Shown: positions 1 to 5,605 of the stretch, piece after piece
Position numbering within the stretch: position 1 is the first letter of the stretch
How the letters are laid out: every line of letters starts with the position of its first letter
Assembly (NCBI GenBank): GCA_025054515.1
Contig: JANWZT010000070.1
Span: 1-6,409 of the forward strand
Direction: 5' to 3'
Length of the DNA stretch: 6,409 nucleotides
Origin: Candidatus Caldarchaeum sp.
GTDB taxonomy: Archaea > Thermoproteota > Nitrososphaeria_A > Caldarchaeales > Caldarchaeaceae
Notes under the pieces: generated by a model
Told to the model about the DNA's origin: nothing
Databases searched by the model: none
What the model saw: only the letters and a program-made list of their open reading frames with translations
Translations under genes and position numbers: made by a program

Positions 1-1140
1 TCGATAATCTACCACGTTGAAAACAATTCTCTGAAGTGGTAGCGTGATCTCTTTTGTCGTCTTGGCTTCCGTCAACGCAACCGTTTCAACCAGTACTTTC
101 GTCCTGCCTCTGAAGAGGGAGATTTGATATTTTTCGATGCGGGCCGATGTCGGGATGAATCCAGCTTTGACCAATCCATTGTCATCGGTTATTCCGCTGC
201 TGAAGTTTCCGTAGCCGGGCGCGCCAACGAGGACGCCGATGCCCTTTACCGGCTGCCCTGACGGATCAACAGCTTTGACTACCAACTCTCCTACGTCAGC
301 CCGCAAAACAAGGTCGGCATCCGACTCTATATTGAGCAAAGAAGAATAGACGACAACATTTCTCGTGCCGAGTCGGATACTTAAAGAGGCGTTATAGCTT
401 CCAACGACGGCTGAGCTAACTAACTGGCTGACTTCCGCTGTTCCCGCCTTTATGTCAACCCTCTGGGTGGCGTTCCTTCCCGACAGAGTCAACGTGCCGT
501 CGATGAGGGCCCGAGAGCCGCCGGAATCTAAAAAGGTGAAATTCGCTTTCACGAGCTTCGCCACAAGTTCCGCGAATTCGATGAATGACTGGACATCTTT
601 CTGAATTTCGGCAACCTGTGTCCCGTCCTTGACCACCCGCAGCCTGTAGGCGGCCCCGATCGACGAAAGAGTCGAAAAAGGCACATCTCTAAAAACCGTG
701 TAACCGGTGGCGTTTGTCCTCTGGCTGACAGAAACTAAACCGTTTGTGGAGGTCAGGGTGGCGAAGACGTTCGCAACAGGTCTGCCTGAAAGGTCTACAA
801 CTTTCACTGTCAAGGTTGCTAATGGAGCGGTTTCGGATATCGTTGTCAAGGACGGGTAGTTTATTGTTCTCCGTATCAGTTCGATGTTCCGCAGCGATAT
901 GATTACTTCGTAGGTTCCGGGCGATAGTTGTCTCAGTACGGCGTAGCCCGTCGCGTTGGTTACAGCTGTTTCTCTAAAATTTTCAGCTTGAACTGTGACC
1001 GTCAGGCCTGGTTTAGGTGTGCCGTCTATGGCGGAGACGTAGACAGTTAGGGGTGGAGACGGTTGCTGGGCCAGGCCGGCCTGCGGTATCAGCAGCAAGA
1101 AGGTTAGAAACAGTAGCACGATCGATTTCATTTGCTCCAT
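1..1140 (-). CDS. Secreted/cell-surface protein with Ig-like (carboxypeptidase-regulatory-like) repeats, N-terminal part
   Basis: Reading the minus strand from 1140 gives 380 open codons to the window edge, so the C-terminus is missing. Residues 1-24 form a signal peptide: a Lys, a long Leu/Ile/Phe core, then GLA before QQ. After it come beta-rich modules of about 75-90 residues. The first (about 31-95) and second (about 108-183) share the turn NATGY followed by a hydrophobic strand and a Tyr strand. A divergent module spans about 198-282. A third copy (about 285-357) has VDPSGQPV and DDNGLV. This plan fits carboxypeptidase-regulatory-like or Ig-like folds of exported archaeal proteins. Six N-glycosylation sequons (N62, N143, N200, N223, N250, N312) support an extracellular location. 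The true role is unknown: S-layer, adhesin, or the extracellular part of a larger membrane protein are all possible. Start 1140 follows GAGG by 4 bases; an in-frame ATG at 1131 gives a more ordinary signal peptide and cannot be excluded. Confidence 0.85.
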   Translation of the reverse strand, partial: MEQMKSIVLLFLTFLLLIPQAGLAQQPSPPLTVYVSAIDGTPKPGLTVTVQAENFRETAVTNATGYAVLRQLSPGTYEVIISLRNIELIRRTINYPSLTTISETAPLATLTVKVVDLSGRPVANVFATLTSTNGLVSVSQRTNATGYTVFRDVPFSTLSSIGAAYRLRVVKDGTQVAEIQKDVQSFIEFAELVAKLVKANFTFLDSGGSRALIDGTLTLSGRNATQRVDIKAGTAEVSQLVSSAVVGSYNASLSIRLGTRNVVVYSSLLNIESDADLVLRADVGELVVKAVDPSGQPVKGIGVLVGAPGYGNFSSGITDDNGLVKAGFIPTSARIEKYQISLFRGRTKVLVETVALTEAKTTKEITLPLQRIVFNVVDYR

Positions 1141-1144
1141 CAAG

Positions 1145-1148
1145 CCTC
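1145..1148 (-). promoter_or_regulatory. Shine-Dalgarno for the secreted repeat protein
   Basis: On the minus strand GAGG lies 4 bases before the ATG at 1140, in the 17-base gap after the Nudix stop codon. This favours 1140 over the in-frame ATG at 1131 and suggests translation from a shared transcript with the Nudix gene. The gap and the end of the Nudix gene are also AT-rich (AAATTTAAAAAC on the minus strand), so a private promoter cannot be excluded. Confidence 0.45.
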
Positions 1149-1157
1149 GTGTAGTTT

Positions 1158-1598
1158 TTAAATTTGAACGTTTAAACGTGTTTTTAGGAAGTTGTCGGCT
1201 TCAACAAGCGTTTCTTTCGCGGTTTTAAAGGTCAATTTTTCAAGAGCTTTTTCAACGTTGAGCCAGACGTAGTCGAGGTGTTCGGGCGAAAGTGTAACGG
1301 TTTTATCGCTTGCTTCACCGAGGTAGAAGACAACTTCTTTCCTGACCAGCCTACCCTCCTTCATAAACATGTAGCTGATGACTGTGCGAAAACCATCGAT
1401 TATCGATAGGTCGTTGATCCCCGTCTCCTCCCTGACCTCCCGCAACACCGCCTGAATCTCTGATTCGTTCTTCTCGATATGCCCTTTCGGAAAATCCCAG
1501 TGGCCCGCACCGTATTTAAGGAGAAGATATTCGATGCTATTTTCACCCCTGTGATATACTACGGCGCCGGCGCTACGTTCATCGACCCTGTGCCTCAA
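1158..1598 (-). CDS. Nudix hydrolase, diadenosine tetraphosphatase (Ap4A)-like
   Basis: This is a small cytoplasmic Nudix enzyme, likely hydrolysing Ap4A or a related nucleoside diphosphate-X compound. Numbered from the TTG start, a perfect Nudix box lies at about 39-61 (G, five residues, E, seven residues, then REVREETGI), with the metal-binding glutamates in REVREE. It is preceded by GHWDFPKG, typical of the asymmetric Ap4A hydrolase (NUDT2-like) group; exact substrate cannot be read from sequence. The frame stays open upstream to a GTG at 1661, giving 167 residues, but that start would sit 2 bases from the divergent lipA ATG and would add 21 residues not usual in the family. TTG at 1598 gives 146 residues, about the length of NUDT2, begins just before the first core strand (SAGAVVY), and lies about 30 bases from the TATA-like element at 1624-1640. 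I prefer TTG, with moderate certainty. The secreted-protein gene follows after 17 bases. Confidence 0.9.
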   Translation of the reverse strand: MRHRVDERSAGAVVYHRGENSIEYLLLKYGAGHWDFPKGHIEKNESEIQAVLREVREETGINDLSIIDGFRTVISYMFMKEGRLVRKEVVFYLGEASDKTVTLSPEHLDYVWLNVEKALEKLTFKTAKETLVEADNFLKTRLNVQI

Positions 1599-1623
1599 CC
1601 CGATTGATGCAAAGGCATAGACA

Positions 1624-1640
1624 GATATATGCTTAAATTC
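1624..1640. promoter_or_regulatory. Shared divergent TATA element for the Nudix gene and lipA
   Basis: The segment GATATATGCTTAAATTC is TATA-like on both strands. On the plus strand CTTAAA (1632-1637) is centred about 29 bases before the lipA ATG at 1664. On the minus strand GCATATAT is centred about 31 bases before the Nudix TTG at 1598. Archaeal TATA boxes are centred about 26 bases before the transcription start, so both transcripts would have leaders of only a few bases. Neither start codon is preceded by a Shine-Dalgarno sequence, which fits leaderless or near-leaderless mRNAs. Seen: element, spacing and absence of ribosome sites. Inferred: that it drives both genes. Confidence 0.6.
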
Positions 1641-1663
1641 AATTCGAAGGCTGAATTTCACGA

Positions 1664-2539
1664 ATGCAGACTCTTCGAAAACCCGATTGGATAAGGACGA
1701 AGTTACCCGGTTTTGGTGCTTATCCAGAAGTTAGACGTGTGTTGAGGAGGCATTCGCTTCATACGGTATGTGAAGAGGCTTTGTGCCCAAACCTTGGGGA
1801 ATGTTGGGGCGGCGGCACCGCAACCATCATGATTTTGGGCGACATATGTACACGGGGATGCAGGTTTTGCGCGGTAAAGACCGGACATCCGAACGGGTTG
1901 GTTGACTACGATGAGCCTGAAAACGTCTCTCGAGCGGTCGAGGAGATGAACCTCAAGTACGTTGTTTTGACTTCCGTATGCAGAGACGACCTGCCGGACG
2001 GAGGTGCTTCAATTTACGCCGAAACGGTCAAGAAAATCAAGCAGAGAAGGAGCGATGTCTTGGTAGAAGTCCTTATTCCCGATTTTAACGGCGTAGAGGA
2101 ACATGTCAAGACAGTGGTCGACGCGGGGCCAGACGTTGTCGCCCACAACGTCGAAACGGTCAGACGGCTTACGCCGATGGTACGCGACCGAAGGGCATCT
2201 TTTGACCAGTCACTTCAAGTTTTAAAGCTCGTCAAGAAGTTTAACCCGAAAATCTTCACCAAATCGTCCATAATGGTAGGCTTAGGAGAATCTGTTGAAG
2301 AAGTTTTAGACGCTTTGGCCGAGCTACGCAGCGTGGATGTTGATTTTGTGACCGTTGGTCAGTATCTGCGGCCTACGATGTCTCATGTTCCCGTTAAAGA
2401 ATATGTTCATCCGAAGGTTTTCAAGATGTATGAGGAGGAGGCGTTGAAGATGGGGTTCAAATACGCTGCCTGCGGGCCCATGGTTCGGAGCAGCTATCGT
2501 GCGGGAGAGTTTTTCCTGATGTCTGTTTTGCGGAGTTGA
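1664..2539 (+). CDS. lipA: Lipoyl synthase (radical SAM)
   Basis: LipA inserts two sulfur atoms into the octanoyl chain attached to a lipoyl-domain lysine, making the lipoyl cofactor of 2-oxoacid dehydrogenases and glycine cleavage H protein. Both iron-sulfur sites are visible: the auxiliary-cluster cysteines C36, C41 and C47 (C-x4-C-x5-C), and the radical-SAM cluster C62, C66 and C69 (C-x3-C-x2-C in CTRGCRFC). The C-terminal RSSY motif at 275-278 supplies the serine that ligates the auxiliary cluster. Other family blocks are CPNLGECW, TSVCRDDLPDGG, HNVETV and SSIMVGLGE. At 291 residues it is a normal full-length LipA. The ATG at 1664 has no Shine-Dalgarno and lies just downstream of a TATA-like element, so translation is probably leaderless. 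It is the first gene of the plus-strand cluster; its stop overlaps the first possible start (TTG 2536) of the E1 beta gene. The gene looks intact. Confidence 0.98.
   Translation: MQTLRKPDWIRTKLPGFGAYPEVRRVLRRHSLHTVCEEALCPNLGECWGGGTATIMILGDICTRGCRFCAVKTGHPNGLVDYDEPENVSRAVEEMNLKYVVLTSVCRDDLPDGGASIYAETVKKIKQRRSDVLVEVLIPDFNGVEEHVKTVVDAGPDVVAHNVETVRRLTPMVRDRRASFDQSLQVLKLVKKFNPKIFTKSSIMVGLGESVEEVLDALAELRSVDVDFVTVGQYLRPTMSHVPVKEYVHPKVFKMYEEEALKMGFKYAACGPMVRSSYRAGEFFLMSVLRS
2532..2535 (+). promoter_or_regulatory. Ribosome binding site inside the lipA 3' end, for the E1 beta gene
   Basis: GGAG lies within the last codons of lipA, 9 bases before a TTG at 2545. It helps choose among four in-frame candidates: TTG 2536 (too close), TTG 2545 (good spacing), TTG 2551 and ATG 2560 (24 bases away). 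Translation of E1 beta is probably coupled to termination of lipA. Confidence 0.5.
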
Positions 2540-2544
2540 TTCTT

Positions 2545-3519
2545 TTGCCCTTGCTTAACATGGCTCAGGCTCTAAACCTTGCGTTGAAAGAGGAGATGCA
2601 GCGTGACGAGCGTGTTGTGGTGCTCGGGGAGGACGTTGGAAAACGGGGTGGGGTTTTCCTCATCACTGAAGGGCTTTATGAAATGTTCGGCCCAGAACGG
2701 GTCATCGACACTCCTTTGTCAGAAGCCGCCATCATCGGTGTGGCCGCTGGGATGGCGATGAATGGTTTGAGGCCTGTTGCGGAAATCCAGTTCGCCGACT
2801 TTATTTTCGGCGGGTTCGACCAGCTGGTTTCGAACGTGGCTAAAATCCGGTATCGGACGGGCGGCCAGTTTTCCGTCCCCCTCGTCGTGAGGGCGCCAGT
2901 CGGCGGCGGGGTGAAAGGCGGCATGTTCCACAGCCAAAGCCCGGAGGCCTACTTCGTCCACACCCCGGGGCTGAAGGTCGTGACGCCTTCGTCCCCATAC
3001 GACGCCAAAGGCCTTCTCATCGCTTCGATAAGGGATGAAGACCCTGTGATATTCTTTGAGCCGAAGAGAATGTACCGAACCTTCAAGGAAGAGGTTCCAG
3101 AAGGCGATTACACAGTTCCTATTGGAAAAGCCCGTGTCGTCAGGGAAGGAGCGGATGTTTCTTTGATTACTTATGCAGCGACTGTTCACGACTGTCTGAA
3201 TGTCGCTGAAAAGGCGAAGAAGGAAGGCGTTGACTGTGAAGTGGTCGACCTGAGAACCTTGATGCCTTTTGACAAGGATGCTGTCGAAAAAACCGTGAAG
3301 AAGACGGGCCGTCCGATAATTGTCCACGAAGCACCTAAAACATGTGGTTTCGGCGCAGAGCTTGCCGCATTCATCGCGGAAAGGTTGTTGCTCGACCTCG
3401 AGGCACCCGTCCTACGCGTAACTGGCTACGACACACCTTTTCCGTTCGCCCACGAACACTACTACATGCCCAACGAAACCAGAATTCTTAACGCGGTCAA
3501 GAAATCTGCGTCTTTCTGA
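2545..3519 (+). CDS. 2-oxoacid dehydrogenase E1 component, beta subunit (pyruvate or branched-chain type)
   Basis: This is the beta subunit of the thiamin diphosphate-dependent, alpha2beta2-type E1, which decarboxylates a 2-oxoacid and passes the acyl group to the lipoyl arm of E2. Numbered from TTG 2545 (324 residues), visible family features are GEDVG near 28-32; DTPLSE with the glutamate (about E60) expected to contact the thiamin pyrimidine; the FADFIFGGFDQ block; HSQSPEAYF with the active-site histidine near 129; FFEPKRMYR; and the C-terminal transketolase-like domain with VVDLRTLMPFD, HEAPKTCGFG and GYDTPFPF. From memory, HSQSPEA, FFEPK and the DTPFP ending resemble branched-chain 2-oxoacid dehydrogenase E1 beta more than mitochondrial pyruvate dehydrogenase, so substrate is unsettled and no symbol is given. 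Start choice: TTG 2545 has GGAG at good spacing and keeps the NMxQALN block of the family; ATG 2560 would cut into it. No alpha subunit gene is adjacent in this window. Confidence 0.96.
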   Translation: MPLLNMAQALNLALKEEMQRDERVVVLGEDVGKRGGVFLITEGLYEMFGPERVIDTPLSEAAIIGVAAGMAMNGLRPVAEIQFADFIFGGFDQLVSNVAKIRYRTGGQFSVPLVVRAPVGGGVKGGMFHSQSPEAYFVHTPGLKVVTPSSPYDAKGLLIASIRDEDPVIFFEPKRMYRTFKEEVPEGDYTVPIGKARVVREGADVSLITYAATVHDCLNVAEKAKKEGVDCEVVDLRTLMPFDKDAVEKTVKKTGRPIIVHEAPKTCGFGAELAAFIAERLLLDLEAPVLRVTGYDTPFPFAHEHYYMPNETRILNAVKKSASF

Positions 3520-3523
3520 GGTG
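3518..3523 (+). promoter_or_regulatory. Shine-Dalgarno for lpd, overlapping the E1 beta stop
   Basis: GAGGTG starts within the E1 beta TGA stop and sits 6 bases before the ATG at 3530. It therefore sets the lpd start at 3530. The in-frame GTG at 3521, three codons upstream, is part of this ribosome site and is unlikely to be the start. Confidence 0.7.
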
Positions 3524-3529
3524 GGAGGC

Positions 3530-4909
3530 ATGAGTTTTCAGGCTGCGGTGATCGGCGGCGGCCCCGGCGGCTACGTGGCGGCGATCAGGCTGTCGCAGCT
3601 GGGCTTCAAAACCGCGTTGGTCGAGAAAGACGAGTTGGGTGGTGAATGTACAAACTGGGGATGCATACCCAGCAAATACCTCATCGGTCAAGCCAAAAAA
3701 ATCATGCAGTTCAGAGAGCTCGCCGCCAAAAACATCGTAAACTCATCCTTTTCCATCGATATGGCGAAGATTTCCCAGTCGAACAAACAGGTCGTAGAAA
3801 AGCTGCGGCAGGGAATCGCATATTTGCTGAAGGCAAACGGCGTAACCTTCATCAGGGGACATGCGGACATAGCTGAACCCGGCAAGATATTCGTTCAATC
3901 GAATGGGTCTCAACAGACCATTTCAGCCGATAACATAGTCGTGGCCTCGGGCACCGAGCCGTCATCGCTACCAACCATACCTTTCGACCACAGGAAAATC
4001 ATCGACTACCGCACAGCCCTGTTTCTCGACAAAATCCCCGAAAAACTTCTCGTGGTGGGAGGCGGGGCAATTGGGCTGGAGCTCGGCACGGTCTACGCGC
4101 ACCTCGGCACGAAAGTTACGGTCGTTGAAATCATGGATCAGGTTTTACCCGGATTCGACGCCGACGCAGCCCGTCTCATCAGACGCAGTCTCGAAAAAAT
4201 CGGGATAAGGATTTTCACCAAGACCACGGTCGCGTCCTACTCGGATGTGGACGACGGCGTCGAGGTGGTTTTGTCGAACGATTTGAGGGACGGGTTTGAT
4301 TATGTTTTGGTTGCTGTTGGTAAGCGTGCTTCTCAGTGGGCTCGGAAACTTTCGGAAGTCGGTGTCGAGATAGACGAAAAAGGCTACATCAAAACTGATG
4401 AACGGATGGCTACGTCTGTCGATGGGATTTACGCCGTCGGAGACGTTACGGGCCCGCCGTTTCTAGCGCACAAGGCCTACCGGCAGGGTATCGTGGCTGC
4501 TGAGGCCATAGCCGGAATGGAGACGAAGTTCGACGGGTTAGTGCCTTACGGCGTGTTTACCTCTCCCGAGGTTGCTTTCGTCGGTCTGAGCAGTTCTGCC
4601 GCCAAAGAGATGGGATACGAGGTAGGCGAAGCGCGTTTTCCCTTCGCAGCGCTCGGCAGGGCCATAGCAGACGGAGAAGAAGGATTCGTCAAAATCGTTT
4701 CAGATCGAAAAACCAGCCGAGTTCTCGGCGCCGTTGTGGTGGGCCCGCACGCAACGGAAATCATTTCGGTAATCACAACAGCCATTAAGGCAGGTGTCAA
4801 GCTCGAAGAACTATCCGAAACGATATTCATCCATCCAACCTATTCGGAAGCGATAGCCGAGGCTGTGCATTTGCTCGAGAAAAAGGCGATTCACTATGTC
4901 TCGCGGTAG
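3530..4909 (+). CDS. lpd: Dihydrolipoamide dehydrogenase (E3)
   Basis: E3 is the FAD- and NAD-dependent disulfide oxidoreductase that reoxidises the dihydrolipoyl arm of 2-oxoacid dehydrogenases or the glycine cleavage system. From ATG 3530 the protein has 459 residues, normal for the family. An N-terminal FAD-binding GGGPGGYVAA fold (9-18) is followed by the redox-active disulfide C40 and C45 in GGECTNWGCIPSK. The NAD-binding fold has VVGGGAIGLELG with an acidic end to its second strand (VVEIMD), which favours NAD over NADP. The second FAD motif is YAVGDVTGPP. The C-terminal dimer domain carries the catalytic His-Glu pair H435 and E440 in HPTYSE. All catalytic residues are present. It begins 10 bases after the E1 beta stop, and its last 14 bases overlap the start of lipB, consistent with one transcript and coupled translation. 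Confidence 0.98.
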   Translation: MSFQAAVIGGGPGGYVAAIRLSQLGFKTALVEKDELGGECTNWGCIPSKYLIGQAKKIMQFRELAAKNIVNSSFSIDMAKISQSNKQVVEKLRQGIAYLLKANGVTFIRGHADIAEPGKIFVQSNGSQQTISADNIVVASGTEPSSLPTIPFDHRKIIDYRTALFLDKIPEKLLVVGGGAIGLELGTVYAHLGTKVTVVEIMDQVLPGFDADAARLIRRSLEKIGIRIFTKTTVASYSDVDDGVEVVLSNDLRDGFDYVLVAVGKRASQWARKLSEVGVEIDEKGYIKTDERMATSVDGIYAVGDVTGPPFLAHKAYRQGIVAAEAIAGMETKFDGLVPYGVFTSPEVAFVGLSSSAAKEMGYEVGEARFPFAALGRAIADGEEGFVKIVSDRKTSRVLGAVVVGPHATEIISVITTAIKAGVKLEELSETIFIHPTYSEAIAEAVHLLEKKAIHYVSR

Positions 4910-5573
4910 GCTTTTCTTCATCGACCTCGGGCTCATAGATTACGGAATTTGTCACAGGCTCATGATTGATTTGGTCGACAAACGGGCAGCAGGCCAAATC
5001 GATGACACGGTTCTACTGCTCGAACACAACGACGTCTACACCCTCGGCAGGCGCGGCAGCGAAGAAAACATTTTCATCAAATCAATCCCCGTCTACAGGG
5101 TCGAAAGAGGCGGCGACGCAACCTACCACGGCCCGGGCCAACTCGTCGCATATCCGATAGTCAGCCTCAACGAACTTGGCGTGGGCGTGGCTGATTTCGT
5201 AAACATTGTCGAAGAAGCTGTCATCAAAGTTTTGTCCGACTTTGGAGTCCGGGGGGAACGTGTTGAACGGAAGCCCGGCGTGTGGGTTGGAGGACGGAAG
5301 GTTGCATCGGTCGGTATGGCGGTGAAGAACTGGGTCACCTACCACGGCGTCGCGCTCAACGTCAACACAGACCTTACAAAATTCAACGGCATCAGGCCAT
5401 GCGGAATGGATGCACAGATAATGACTTCAATGGCCGCAATTTTAGGGAAAAACGTGGACATCGCCGAAGTTAAAAAGAGGTTTATGACATGGTTTTCCAC
5501 CTTACTTAAGAAAGAGCCCGAATACACCGTCCACACAGTGGCCGAAACGCGGGATGCGGCGAAGGTTATTTAA
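4896..5573 (+). CDS. lipB: Lipoyl(octanoyl) transferase
   Basis: LipB moves an octanoyl group, in bacteria from octanoyl-acyl carrier protein, to the lysine of a lipoyl domain; LipA then adds the sulfurs. The 225-residue protein has the family block RGGDATYHGPGQLVAYPI (71-88), the catalytic lysine K135 in GRKVASVGMAVK, the TYHGVALNVN block with H150, and the catalytic cysteine C169 in RPCGM. The 34-residue spacing of Lys to Cys matches the acyltransferase pair of characterised bacterial LipB proteins. This separates it from LplA-type lipoate ligases, which lack the cysteine and bind ATP. It has no clear Shine-Dalgarno and starts 14 bases inside lpd, so translational coupling is likely. The last 20 or so residues are a hydrophilic tail with no family motif that I recognise. 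Odd point: the usual acyl carrier donor is not expected in most archaea. Confidence 0.97.
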   Translation: MSRGRLFFIDLGLIDYGICHRLMIDLVDKRAAGQIDDTVLLLEHNDVYTLGRRGSEENIFIKSIPVYRVERGGDATYHGPGQLVAYPIVSLNELGVGVADFVNIVEEAVIKVLSDFGVRGERVERKPGVWVGGRKVASVGMAVKNWVTYHGVALNVNTDLTKFNGIRPCGMDAQIMTSMAAILGKNVDIAEVKKRFMTWFSTLLKKEPEYTVHTVAETRDAAKVI

Positions 5574-5576
5574 ATC

Positions 5577-5585
5577 CTTATAAAG
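5577..5585 (+). promoter_or_regulatory. TATA box of the TBP gene
   Basis: CTTATAAAG, a perfect palindrome at positions around its centre base, is centred at 5581, 25 bases before the GTG at 5606. It lies in the 32-base gap after the lipB stop. The AT-rich stretch between it and the start (5586-5603) would suit an easily melted initiation region. The spacing predicts a leaderless mRNA, and no Shine-Dalgarno precedes the GTG. Since TBP binds such boxes, self-regulation is possible but not shown. Confidence 0.65.
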
Positions 5586-5605
5586 TATTTAAGCAATTTA
5601 AAAGT

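Noticed and set aside
2719..3327. A 202-codon open frame on the minus strand inside the E1 beta gene
   Set aside because: It lies wholly antisense to a gene with clear conserved catalytic motifs, shows no recognisable domain, and is the kind of shadow frame that such coding sequence produces.
3646..3876. A 76-codon plus-strand frame within lpd
   Set aside because: It is an out-of-frame reading of the E3 gene with no supporting ribosome site or domain.
4896..5573. Lipoate-protein ligase (LplA) as an alternative identity for LipB
   Set aside because: The protein has the LipB Lys/Cys acyltransferase pair and the RGGDATYHGPGQ block at LipB length, and lacks the ligase's larger size.
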